This document shows positions 1-8,375 of a stretch of DNA of 64,000 nt, one piece after another. The translations under genes were made by a program, and so were the position numbers. Under the pieces are notes generated by a model that ran no database searches, had not been told where the DNA came from, and saw nothing but the letters and a program-made list of their open reading frames with translations. The stretch comes from an uncultured Clostridia bacterium (lineage in GTDB: Bacteria; Bacillota; Clostridia; TANB77; CAG-465), in NCBI GenBank assembly GCA_934130595.1, contig CAKOYF010000003.1, forward strand, positions 1 to 64,000, written 5' to 3'. How positions within the stretch are numbered: position 1 is the first letter of the stretch; every line of letters begins with the position of its first letter.

Positions 1-31
1 ACCCCAATTGAATATAAAATCCAATTGGGGT
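1..31. terminator. Inverted repeat, possible terminator
   Basis: Ten-base arms ACCCCAATTG and CAATTGGGGT enclose an 11-base AT loop. It probably ends a gene lying before the window; the T-run after it is weak. Confidence 0.5.
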
Positions 32-103
32 TTAAATAACTGTTCTTTTTGTGTCTACTTTTTATTGACAACTTCAATTAATTTCTAGTTCTTTTTTATT
101 AAC

Positions 104-132
104 TTGACATAATATTTGATTTATGGTAAAAT
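104..132 (+). promoter_or_regulatory. SigA-type promoter of the 188-1435 gene pair
   Basis: TTGACA at 104-109, a 17-base spacer, then TAAAAT at 127-132. Transcription would begin near 139, leaving a leader of about 50 bases before ATG 188. Confidence 0.75.
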
Positions 133-187
133 TGATGTGCGATAAACTAAATTTACTCAGAAAAATAATTTAAAGGAGGAGGTTCAT

Positions 188-788
188 ATGAATAAAAATG
201 AACAAAGAAACAAAAATTTTAAAGTAGATTATAGTATTAATACTAAGTTATCTTTAGTAAGGATACGTAATGTTACCAAACGGGAGCTCAGATAATGAGA
301 AAGCAAGAGCTATAAATTCAATACTTAATGATGAATTCTTTTCAAAAATTGATGAAAGGCCAGTTTATATTAGACAATACTACCGTAAAGGAAGAGGCGC
401 TTCAATCTCTTTTGATGCTGAAAAATTAGATCACTTATATAAATTCTGTCCAGTATTTAAGGATGAATTAGAACCTAAAACATTGTATTCTTATTCAGAT
501 TTTCATTCAATGATTTCAACACTTATATTAGACTTACCACCGGTAAAAAATGAAGATAAGCTTGTTACAAATCTTAGAGAAAATTACAAGAAAATATTAA
601 AATTTTCTAAACAAAAAGATAAAGAAGAATTAATCATTGAAAACTGTGATATAAGATATCAAAAGAAATATGCAAATATGCTAAGACATATTTTATTATC
701 AGATAAAAAATTGCCTAAGAATATAGATTATAATTCTATAGAAATTCTTAAAGACAGAAAAACTACTTATACTATAAGAAAAAAATAA
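188..788 (+). CDS. Unknown soluble protein, joined by +1 shift at CGG
   Basis: Read as one protein of about 199 residues if translation shifts +1 at codon 32. The first frame opens at ATG 188, seven bases after a strong AAAGGAGGA site, and stops at 293-295. The second frame runs to 788. The junction is AAA-C-GGG: skipping the C of the in-frame CGG at 281-283 makes GGG and a continuous product. No family is recognised; the protein is lysine-rich and charged, with no signal peptide or membrane helix. It lies 19 bases before another CGG-shifted gene and probably shares its mRNA. The alternative is a 35-residue leader peptide overlapping a separate 172-residue gene that starts at ATG 270 behind a weak AAGGA site. 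Confidence 0.65.
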
Positions 789-807
789 ATTATGGAGGTA
801 TTTAATA

Positions 808-1435
808 ATGAAACGGATTGAAAATATCTAAATCATCAAGTTTAATAGAATATGATGATAATAACACATCATGGGATGCTGACATAGTTTTTGATATAGC
901 AAACAAAAGTATAGACATAATAGGCACAACAAGAGTATTATCAGATAAAGAAAGAGACAATATAATTACTGAAATTTTAAATAAATTTGCTTTTGGAAAT
1001 TACTTCAATTATGAACCATATATTTGGAAATGCAAATTAAAAAATAGAGGTATGGAAAAAAATGAAGAATTAAATAGCAAATGTAGATCATATACAATTA
1101 TAGGAGAAGAAGTTCTATTATATCCTAAAAGGGAAGATGACTGTGATATGGTAAAAGCTTTAAGAAATCTTTTTACAAACTTAAAAAATGAAGCTAAAGA
1201 ATATAAGATTAGATTAAAGCGTCATAGCAATAAAAAAGAACAATCAATTTCTTTTGATTTTTATGGAAAAAAGAATGAATATAAGTTATTTAAAGAAATT
1301 CTTAATGAAATAAAATGGGAATATGAAAAAGAGCTTAGCAAAATAATAAAACATAAAATAAGACTAGAAGTTTTTAATGGAAAATACAAAGACTCAAAAG
1401 CTACGTCTATTTTTATTATTAAAGAGGCAAATTAG
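808..1435 (+). CDS. Unknown soluble protein, joined by +1 shift at CGG
   Basis: About 208 residues if CGG at 814-816 (codon 3) is passed with a +1 shift. ATG 808 lies nine bases after GGAGG, but its own frame (ATG AAA CGG ATT...) ends after seven codons at 829-831. Dropping the C gives ATG AAA GGA TTG AAA and opens the frame to 1435. The alternative start, TTG 818, is too far from the Shine-Dalgarno site to be convincing. The product is acidic and lysine-rich, soluble, and of unrecognised family. It ends at a TAAAGAGGC-pair terminator. It follows another gene with the same kind of break, so the two may be co-regulated by CGG decoding. Confidence 0.65.
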
Positions 1436-1450
1436 CCTCTTTATTTTTTT
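1420..1450 (+). terminator. Rho-independent terminator made of AAAGAGGC pair
   Basis: AAAGAGGC (1421-1428) and GCCTCTTT (1435-1442) form the stem, followed by a T-rich tract. It ends the 188-1435 pair. Confidence 0.85.
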
Positions 1451-1545
1451 ATCTTTTATATAAATGGTACAATATAATATCATACATCTTGAAATAAATA
1501 TTTTTATGTGAGATAATAAACAGTAGTATTTGGAGGGGGATATAT

Positions 1546-2772
1546 ATGAAGAAAAAATTTAAAATTACAGCTGCAGCACTAGGAATAATGACAGCAATGC
1601 TTCCTAATATTTATGCGGCATCAACAATTACATATAATTTCAATCAAGATAATGTAAAGTACAAAATATTATTAGATGGACAATCATATACAATACCAGA
1701 TAATATTGAGTACAACAATTCAGGTAAAATAACATCTATTTCACTTGCAAATTTTAAAGAAAGTATTAAAAGTAGTTCTAGTAGTGTTAAAGCACTAGAT
1801 TATGACAATGGTAAATTAACATATAATGGTTCATATTTATCATCTAAAATCAGTAATAATGAATATATAGCGTTATTTAATAATTTAGGTATTTCTTTAA
1901 GTAGCACAAGTAATAGTGAACTTGCAAAAATATTTGAAAAGAGTTATTTACCTAGTATAAGAAGTAAAGATAATCAAAAACTAGTAGAATTATATAACAA
2001 TAGTACAGATGAAACAGAAAGAGCAAAGTATAAATTTAGAATAGACAACTTCAATGAAGATATAACAAGAGCTAAAAACATACAATTAGAATCAAAAAAT
2101 ATGACTATAGCTTCATCAATACCATATTTAGCTGTTCAATATGAAAAAGAAGATAAAACAGATATGAATGCTAAAACAATAAATACCAATATCAATGTAA
2201 ATTATTATAAGTATTCTATAATTTTTAGAGATTTAAGAATATTAAGCATGAAATATAAAATAGGATCTGAGTCAGCACAATATGTCCCTAACTTTAACAA
2301 AGACACATACAGCTATGTTATAAAGCTACCAGAAAGTGTTCCAGACAATGCAACAATAACAACAATATCTGAAGGATATATGAATAAGATATTAAAAGAC
2401 AATAATGTAACAGGAGTAAATCTTGGACTTGAAACACAAGATGCTACAATCCAATTAAAAGGTGGAATGGGAACTGCTAAAGTAAAAACTATCTTTAAAG
2501 TAAAAGAAACATATGGTGGATACTTAGATAGTGATATAAAAGCAGATCCAGAAAGAACATATACTATTACATTTACAAAATATGATTTCTTAAAAGGAGA
2601 TTTAGATAAAAATGGTATAGTAGATGCAAACGATGCTGCTGTTGCACTAGACTTATATAAATACAATAATGCTACTGAAGAAGACTTAAAAATTGGAGAC
2701 ATGGATGAAAATGGTTTAATAGATGCTAACGATGCTGCTTTAATATTAGATGTATACAAATATGGCAACTAA
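1546..2772 (+). CDS. Secreted dockerin-bearing protein with cadherin-like domain
   Basis: 408 residues, started at ATG 1546 six bases after GGAGGGGG. A signal peptide (about 1-25, ending ...NIYAA) directs export. The middle has no family I recognise up to about residue 240. Residues about 245-345 resemble cadherin-like beta-sandwich modules, with a Y-x-Y-x-(I/V) opening and a closing YTITF. The last 60 residues are a dockerin-like pair of calcium loops, each D-x-D-x-N-G-x-x-D-A-N-D-A. Such modules bind cohesins and dock proteins to a scaffold or the cell surface. It is the first of three consecutive dockerin genes on this strand. No catalytic domain is visible, so an adhesin or structural role is likelier than an enzyme. 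Confidence 0.85.
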   Translation: MKKKFKITAAALGIMTAMLPNIYAASTITYNFNQDNVKYKILLDGQSYTIPDNIEYNNSGKITSISLANFKESIKSSSSSVKALDYDNGKLTYNGSYLSSKISNNEYIALFNNLGISLSSTSNSELAKIFEKSYLPSIRSKDNQKLVELYNNSTDETERAKYKFRIDNFNEDITRAKNIQLESKNMTIASSIPYLAVQYEKEDKTDMNAKTINTNINVNYYKYSIIFRDLRILSMKYKIGSESAQYVPNFNKDTYSYVIKLPESVPDNATITTISEGYMNKILKDNNVTGVNLGLETQDATIQLKGGMGTAKVKTIFKVKETYGGYLDSDIKADPERTYTITFTKYDFLKGDLDKNGIVDANDAAVALDLYKYNNATEEDLKIGDMDENGLIDANDAALILDVYKYGN

Positions 2773-2845
2773 GCACACTTAAACGCTCAAAAAGTACTCT
2801 AAAATTGATTTTTAATCTAAAAATGTAAAGTTACATAGTAAAAAG

Positions 2846-2876
2846 ACAAAAAAGCTTAAAATAGCTATATGATAGT
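2846..2876 (-). repeat. Dispersed repeat, diverged copy E
   Basis: Read on the minus strand it has the order CATATAGCTATTTTAAGC followed by a T-run, resembling the other copies at 7455, 9363, 9597 and 10013. It is the weakest member of the family. Confidence 0.35.
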
Positions 2877-2990
2877 ATACTTGTAAATAACAAATATTAG
2901 GGCATAAGTATAATTGTTGTAATCATAAAGTATATTAAAGATATGTAAAACTATAAAATCTGTTGAATATCTATTGAAAAATCTATTAAA

Positions 2991-3020
2991 ATAAAGAGGT
3001 TTTTTGCCTCTTTATTTTTT
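2991..3020 (+). terminator. Terminator with AAAGAGG/GCCTCTTT stem
   Basis: AAAGAGG at 2993-2999 pairs with CCTCTTT at 3007-3013, followed by a T-run. It lies about 220 bases after the first dockerin gene. Confidence 0.8.
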
Positions 3021-3224
3021 TATGCATTTATATGTATGTAGTGTATATCAAAATATCATTAAATTAGCACTAAAATTGTTACTTAAAAATGTATAGTTTA
3101 AATATTGAAATATCTTTATCTTAATGGTATTATTCTAATATAATAAAAAAGTATATCAGATATATGAGATAAAATAAATAATAAATAATTGAATATGTAA
3201 TATGTAAAATTTTAGGAGGTTTAT

Positions 3225-5027
3225 ATGAAAAAAGGTGTTAAAATTTCGGCAATACTTGGAACTTTAGCATGCTTTGCGTTAAATGCACATCTAACATATG
3301 CTAAAGAAGTACAAATAGAAAAATATACTTTAAATACAAGTGAACAAATATTATCTACAGAAAGAATGATTAATTCAAGTACAATACAGTATTCAAAACC
3401 ATCTACTGCATATGATTTTATTGATGAAAATGGATTATATAACAGCGTGTATACTAGTCAAACAAATGTTTATTGGTCTAAATTTGATAACAATATGAAT
3501 GAAACTAGTACAGTAAAAATACCAATGTACTTTGATAAATCTAATTCAAGCGATTTTATGAAAGATTTAGTGTATAACTTTGGAAATGCAATATACTATA
3601 ACGGTTATTTATATATTGTTTATGGACAAGAAGCAAAATCTGCTAGTTCAACTAGTATTTCAGATGTAACGATGGCAATAGTTAAATATGATAAAGAAGG
3701 AAATGCAGTAAAAACAACAGAACTTATAGGGACACAAGTAAATCCAACAAATTGGTGGAATTTAGGTGGTGGTGATTGGACTTATGGTACATATCTACCT
3801 TTTTATCCAAATTCTAATTGTAGTCTAACAGTAAGTGATGGAATAATTGGATGCTTCTTCGGAAGACAAATGTTTATGCCTCACTCTTCTAGTATGCTGT
3901 TTTTTATAGATGCAGATACTTTAGAGTATGTAAATAATAGATACTATACATCAGAAGAAAATGTACTAAAATATCAAGAAGTTAGTCAGTACTATACTTC
4001 ACATTCTATGGGACAAAGAATTATTGGTACAAAAGATGGCGGATATATGATGGCTGAACTTGGAGATGCAGGCGGAAATGGCTCTACAAGAGGATTAATG
4101 GTATCTAAAATCTATCCAGAAGATAATATATTAAAAATAAGTACTAGTAAAATGATACATTTTCGTGAAGGAACAAAAGGAAGTCATGGATATAATTCTA
4201 CTTTTTCTTCACTTGGAAATATAATAGAGCTAAAAAGTGGATATATGTATATAGGTAGTATGGAGCCAACATTAAGCCTTGCATATGGTCAACCTATTAA
4301 TGAATCATGGAATATCTTTGCTCAGAAATATACTAGTGATTTTTGGAAAAAAGATAATATACAAGATATGCAATTATTTAATACATCAATTAGAAAAGCA
4401 GAAGGAGTTGCACCAGATGATGCTAATTTAGGCGTAAAAGCTTCTGAAGGAAGAATATACTTAAAAGGTAATGAAGAAGATTATGGTATAAAATGGCTTA
4501 CAGACTTTGAAAACAAGTATCTTACAGTACTAGTAAGAGCAGTAAAAATAAAAAATGATAATATTGCAATACTATATGAGCAACTACCAATAAATGCTAA
4601 AGAAAATGGTGGCTATTCCCTACAAAAAGATAGTGATAGTAGTAAAACATACTTTATGATAATAGATAGTAATGCAGACATAATCTCTGAACCAATTTAT
4701 ATAGAAAATGCCGTTTTAAGTGATGAAGAATTATATGTATATTCAAATAATAAAATATACTGGACTACTTCAAATGGCTCTAATAATATAACTGTTAATG
4801 TATTAGACTTAATTGAATATTTAGATGATGATACTCCTACTCTATTAAAAGGAGATTTAGATAAAAACGGCATAGTAGATGCAAATGATGCAGCTGTTGC
4901 ACTAGACCTATACAAATATAATAATGCTACTGAAGAAGATTTAGAAATTGGAGACATGGATGAAAACGGTTTAATAGATGCAAACGATGCCTCTTTAATA
5001 TTAGATGTATATAAATACGGTAACTAA
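3225..5027 (+). CDS. Large secreted dockerin-bearing protein
   Basis: 600 residues from ATG 3225, which follows AGGAGGT by four bases. A signal peptide covers about residues 1-26 (ending LTYA). The body (30-540) is rich in Tyr, Trp and Gly, with repeated short strand patterns such as WxLGGGDWTYG and KDGGYMMAELGD. These suggest a beta-propeller or jelly-roll fold, but I recognise no named family or catalytic motif. Residues about 541-600 are a two-loop dockerin almost identical at protein level to that of the preceding gene, while the DNA differs at many synonymous positions. That points to selection on the docking surface. The motif GCCTCTTT at 4989-4996 lies inside the second calcium loop. 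It is flanked by two other dockerin genes. Confidence 0.8.
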   Translation: MKKGVKISAILGTLACFALNAHLTYAKEVQIEKYTLNTSEQILSTERMINSSTIQYSKPSTAYDFIDENGLYNSVYTSQTNVYWSKFDNNMNETSTVKIPMYFDKSNSSDFMKDLVYNFGNAIYYNGYLYIVYGQEAKSASSTSISDVTMAIVKYDKEGNAVKTTELIGTQVNPTNWWNLGGGDWTYGTYLPFYPNSNCSLTVSDGIIGCFFGRQMFMPHSSSMLFFIDADTLEYVNNRYYTSEENVLKYQEVSQYYTSHSMGQRIIGTKDGGYMMAELGDAGGNGSTRGLMVSKIYPEDNILKISTSKMIHFREGTKGSHGYNSTFSSLGNIIELKSGYMYIGSMEPTLSLAYGQPINESWNIFAQKYTSDFWKKDNIQDMQLFNTSIRKAEGVAPDDANLGVKASEGRIYLKGNEEDYGIKWLTDFENKYLTVLVRAVKIKNDNIAILYEQLPINAKENGGYSLQKDSDSSKTYFMIIDSNADIISEPIYIENAVLSDEELYVYSNNKIYWTTSNGSNNITVNVLDLIEYLDDDTPTLLKGDLDKNGIVDANDAAVALDLYKYNNATEEDLEIGDMDENGLIDANDASLILDVYKYGN

Positions 5028-5118
5028 GCATTTATTAGTGCTATTTAGCTTTAAATGACATTTTAATGAACTTTTACGTGTTAATTGTAAAGTTACAAAT
5101 AAATAAGTAAAAACTTTT
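5028..5118 (+). repeat. Conserved dockerin-gene 3' UTR, copy 1
   Basis: The stretch from the stop codon to the terminator is highly similar to 5870-5961, and recognisably similar on the minus strand to 11108-11190. Shared blocks include TTAAATGACATTT and AAATAAGTAAAAACTTTTT. Confidence 0.75.
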
Positions 5119-5146
5119 TAAAGAGGCAATTTAGCCTCTTTATTTT
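5119..5146 (+). terminator. Terminator made of AAAGAGGC pair
   Basis: AAAGAGGC 5120-5127 and GCCTCTTT 5134-5141, followed by ATTTT. Confidence 0.85.
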
Positions 5147-5272
5147 ATAACTAATATAAAAGCAAAAATACATAAAAAGATATATAAATTATCTAAATAA
5201 AGAACATAAAACTTTTAAATTTCTTGAAATTTATTACATTTAATGATATATATGTTATAGGAGGAATGAAAT

Positions 5273-5869
5273 ATGAAATTAAAGTATTTTAAACTAGCAG
5301 TAATAAATATAGTATTTATGATGCTAGTTAATGTAAGTCAAATACAAGCTATAGAATTAAGTGCACCTGAAAAAGTAGATATAGGGCAAGATATAACTGT
5401 AGTATTAGATTTTAAATCTCCTATTGCAGCTTATGATAGTTTAATCTTTACATATAATAATAAAATAATGAAATATAATTCTGCTGCATCCTTAATTGAA
5501 GGATTATGGTGGGATACATCAAAAGAATCAAAAGGAATAGATAAAAAAATATATTCATTTACAGCTACAGGCAATGGAATTTGTACGTTTGATGTTAAAA
5601 TGTCTGGCGTAGTAAGTGCTAACTATAGTATGGATATTATAGGAGATGTAGATGTAAGTACAAAAGTAACAATAGGTGATGGAATATTAAAAGGAGATCT
5701 AGACGGTAATGACGTAGTAGATGCAAATGACGCTTCTATCGCCTTAGATTTATACAAATACAATAATGCTACAGAAGACGATATAAAAGTTGCAGATATG
5801 GATGGCAATGGCATAATAGATGCAAATGATGCTTCTTTGATATTAGACGTATACAAATATGGTAACTAA
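5273..5869 (+). CDS. Secreted cohesin-like domain fused to dockerin
   Basis: 198 residues from ATG 5273, behind TAGGAGGA. A signal peptide covers about 1-26 (ending IQA). Residues about 30-138 read like a cohesin or related beta-sandwich: an opening of the form APEKVDIGQDITVVLDF, then a Y(D)SLxFTYNN strand and a late TGNGICTFDVKM strand, as in cohesins where Gly-Asp-x-Val precedes a lone beta-sandwich. Residues about 139-198 are the standard two-loop dockerin. A cohesin plus a dockerin in one small secreted protein could link dockerin proteins into chains or adapt them to another scaffold. The cohesin assignment is from pattern only and is the least certain part. It is the third dockerin gene in the row. 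Confidence 0.7.
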   Translation: MKLKYFKLAVINIVFMMLVNVSQIQAIELSAPEKVDIGQDITVVLDFKSPIAAYDSLIFTYNNKIMKYNSAASLIEGLWWDTSKESKGIDKKIYSFTATGNGICTFDVKMSGVVSANYSMDIIGDVDVSTKVTIGDGILKGDLDGNDVVDANDASIALDLYKYNNATEDDIKVADMDGNGIIDANDASLILDVYKYGN

Positions 5870-5961
5870 GCATTTAAGTATTGCTATTTGGCCTTAAATG
5901 ACATTTAAATAAACTTTTACACGTTAATTGTAAAGCTACAAATAAATAAGTAAAAACTTTT
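5870..5961 (+). repeat. Conserved dockerin-gene 3' UTR, copy 2
   Basis: Nearly the same sequence as 5028-5118 up to and including the terminator, although the coding parts before it differ. Confidence 0.75.
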
Positions 5962-5990
5962 TAAAGAGGCAATTTAGCCTCTTTATTTTT
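5962..5990 (+). terminator. Terminator made of AAAGAGGC pair
   Basis: AAAGAGGC 5963-5970 and GCCTCTTT 5977-5984, followed by a T-run. Confidence 0.85.
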
Positions 5991-6240
5991 TATATTAAAA
6001 TAATATTAATACTATTAAATGATAGTTATTATATTATATTATAGTATTTATCCTATTTTAATATTTATCAATAGTACGCATAAGAGATATTAATGTGTCA
6101 TGTATTGTTTTTTATGTTTTAAGAACATATGTTCATGTGCTATTAAAAGTATGACTTTCTTACAAAAAAATGTCTTTTTCTTATATAGTAAAGTTTGTTT
6201 TTTACAAATAATATTTTTGTATTATAGTAGTAACATTTTA
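5991..6240. other. Intergenic, AT-rich
   Basis: About 250 bases between a terminator and the promoter of the DHH gene. I see no coding frame or strong hairpin. Confidence 0.5.
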
Positions 6241-6269
6241 TTGACATAATATGTTTGTGATGCTATAAT
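6241..6269 (+). promoter_or_regulatory. Consensus SigA promoter of the DHH gene
   Basis: TTGACA 6241-6246, a 17-base spacer, TATAAT 6264-6269: a perfect match to the SigA consensus. Confidence 0.9.
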
Positions 6270-6330
6270 TTCTCATATGACTTAAATTAACCTATTAACC
6301 TAAATTTTATTAAAGAAGGAGGAAAAAATA

Positions 6331-7336
6331 ATGAATATTAATATAGTCATTATATATATTTTAATAGCTAGTATACTGATAGCTTTAATGGATTACATTT
6401 TTTTATTTAGAAATAGTAGATATAAAGTTCTTATATTCTCACACAAAAATGATATTGATCGGTATGGGAACTGTAATACTTCTAAAGCTTATATATAAAA
6501 ATGTAAAATATGAGCTATGTGAGATTACAAACATTGATGAAATATTTAAAAGATACTATGATGATAAAACAATATACTCATATAATAAAATATATATAAC
6601 AGATTTACATTTAGGCAGAAAAAATTTAGACATAATCAAAGCTGATAGAAAGCTAAATAAAAAAGTAATTCTTTTTGATCATAATGAATCAGTAACAGAG
6701 CTAAATTCGTATGACTTTGTAAACATTATAATAAAAGATGATAATGGCTATTGTTGTTCTACTACATTGCTTTATGATTATCTAATAAAGAAAAAGTTAC
6801 TAAAAAGAAGCGACATTTTAGATTGCTTTTGCATAGCAACTAAAAAATATGATACTGGTCAATGGGATTATAGTGATGAATACTCTCGCAATTTAGCTAT
6901 CTTATTTGACATACTAGGTCCTCAAAATTATATAAATATAATTTATGATAAACTAAAATTTGAAACAGAATTCTATTTTACTGAACAAGAGGCAAATATA
7001 ATACAAATAAAAAAAGACTTTATAGATGAAAAAGTTAAGTATTATATACAAAGTACCAAGTTTAAAAAAATAGATGGATATGAATTAGGAATCATACTTA
7101 CTTCTTATGAGTTTAGAAATGAAATAGCACAGTATTTAAGAAAAAATGATATTTTAAATATAGATGCTATTGTATTAGTATCAGTAGATACTGCTTCCAT
7201 TTCTATTAGAAATATAAACCCAGATGTAAATGTAAGACCTATTGCAGAAAAGTTAGGAGGAAAAGGTCACTTTGGTGCTGCTGGATGTAACATTACAAAA
7301 AGTAACATTTTAAAAATACTAGAATTTATATTATGA
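6331..7336 (+). CDS. Membrane DHH/DHHA1 phosphoesterase, joined by +1 shift at CGG
   Basis: 334 residues if the in-frame CGG at 6460-6462 (codon 44) is passed with a +1 shift. ATG 6331 lies eight bases after AAGGAGG. Its frame gives a membrane helix (about 4-20) and then VLIFSHKNDID, and stops at 6496-6498. The second frame continues GMGTVILLKL. Skipping the C in GAT-C-GGT yields SHKNDIDGMGT, the first catalytic motif of DHH phosphoesterases (H-x3-D-x-D-G-x-G). Later motifs are all in the second frame: ITDLH, LFDHNES (DHH variant DHN) and the DHHA1 motif GGKGHFGAAG. Family members such as NrnB and GdpP cleave short RNAs or cyclic dinucleotides; the substrate here is unknown. The exact motif repair makes this the strongest case for recoding in the window. 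Confidence 0.85.
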
Positions 7337-7369
7337 GAAGAAGAGAAATTACTCTTCTTTTTTTATTTT
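7335..7369 (+). terminator. Terminator after DHH gene
   Basis: AAGAAGAG and CTCTTCTT arms around AAATTA, followed by a T-run. Confidence 0.85.
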
Positions 7370-7605
7370 TTAAGAATTTTTTATTGAAATTTAAGTAATT
7401 TTTATATTATTGTAAACCTTTGCCTCTTTAACTGCTTAAATCAATAGTGCCTCTTTCATATTGCCATTTTAAGGCACTTTTACTATATAGGTAATGAAAT
7501 TACATTACTGAAAATACAGTATATTTAGTTTTTAAAGAAAAAAGAACTATTTTACTATATCCAAATCAAAAAAATAGTTAGCATATTTATTTTTTTACCA
7601 TAAAG
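7370..7605. other. Intergenic with two GCCTCTTT words and one repeat copy
   Basis: Contains single GCCTCTTT words at 7422-7429 and 7449-7456 in direct orientation, plus dispersed-repeat copy A. No gene is seen. Confidence 0.6.
7455..7508 (+). repeat. Dispersed repeat, copy A
   Basis: CATATTGCCATTTTAAGGCA followed by CTTTTACTATATAGGTAAT. It is shared, with changes, with copies B (9363), C (10013), and D (9597, minus strand). Confidence 0.65.
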
Positions 7606-7614
7606 TGGTATAAT
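7606..7614 (+). promoter_or_regulatory. Extended -10 promoter element
   Basis: TGG then TATAAT at 7609-7614, about 70 bases before ATG 7685. The -35 region is poor. Confidence 0.55.
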
Positions 7615-7684
7615 TGTAATGTACAATTTTTATTTGTGCATGGTAATGACATAATTGTTATTACATAGAAGGGAAATTAATATT

Positions 7685-8296
7685 ATGAAAAAGTTCTGTA
7701 AAAGTTATGGCACTAATGTGTGCTATATAGAAACTAGAGATTGGTCTACTATTAAAGAATGTGCCAAATTTATAAATCCTGCTTTACTTGAAGAATTATC
7801 ATACAAGGAAAAACATTGTGATCCATTTACAGGATATATTCTTGTAACTAAGCCTGATTGTATACAAGCTATAAAAGATACTAAATGGATTCCTAATGAA
7901 GATGAATTAGACTATACAGATTGGAACGTACTAGAAGCTATGATTGCTAGAGATGATATTAACAATAGAATATTAAATGATATTTTTGTTAATATGAAAG
8001 ATGATGAGTATGTATTAACTCAAGACTATGCAAATTTTCTAGCTGGTTTATATTATGCTGTAGATGATAAAATACTAAAGGATTATATATATGAAGCACA
8101 AAAGCCTAAAGAGGCAAGAAGAGAAGATATAAAAGAACTTGAAAAATGTCTTAATTTACAATTTTCAAATTACTACTATTCTATCTTAGAGTATTCATAT
8201 ATTAGAAGAAGAGAGGATAAAGAAAGTCAAGGCATAATAAGAAGCATATTTAATAGTATAGTAGATAAAACTAGAAAAAGAACAAGAAATAAATAG
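7685..8296 (+). CDS. Unknown soluble protein, 203 residues
   Basis: Started at ATG 7685, about 11 bases after GAAGGG, because the upstream in-frame start at 7655 has no ribosome site. No family is recognised. The protein is mixed-charge with many aromatic residues (WSTIKECAKF, DYTDWNVLEAM) and a basic tail (KTRKRTRNK) that might touch nucleic acid. There is no signal peptide or membrane helix. The word AAAGAGGC at 8108-8115 encodes Lys-Glu-Ala in PKEAR. It stands alone, has its own promoter element and ends at a terminator shared with the convergent recombinase gene. Confidence 0.7.
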   Translation: MKKFCKSYGTNVCYIETRDWSTIKECAKFINPALLEELSYKEKHCDPFTGYILVTKPDCIQAIKDTKWIPNEDELDYTDWNVLEAMIARDDINNRILNDIFVNMKDDEYVLTQDYANFLAGLYYAVDDKILKDYIYEAQKPKEARREDIKELEKCLNLQFSNYYYSILEYSYIRRREDKESQGIIRSIFNSIVDKTRKRTRNK

Positions 8297-8336
8297 CAAG
8301 AAGTGTTAACATAACATATAGTTAATGTAAAAAATT

Positions 8337-8370
8337 AAAGAGGCAAATTAGGCCTCTTTATTTATTTTTA
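8337..8370. terminator. Bidirectional terminator made of AAAGAGGC pair
   Basis: AAAGAGGC 8338-8345 and GCCTCTTT 8352-8359, between two convergent genes. Confidence 0.8.
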
Positions 8371-8375
8371 TAATA

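Larger units (their letters stand above)
2773..3224. other. Intergenic, 452 bases
   Basis: Holds a reverse-strand copy of a dispersed repeat (2846-2876), the terminator at 2991-3020 and an AT-rich leader for the next dockerin gene. I see no gene here. Confidence 0.6.

Noticed and set aside
2313..2768. Open frame opposite the dockerin gene
   Set aside because: Shadow of the repeated calcium loops on the other strand; the same artefact appears opposite other dockerin genes.
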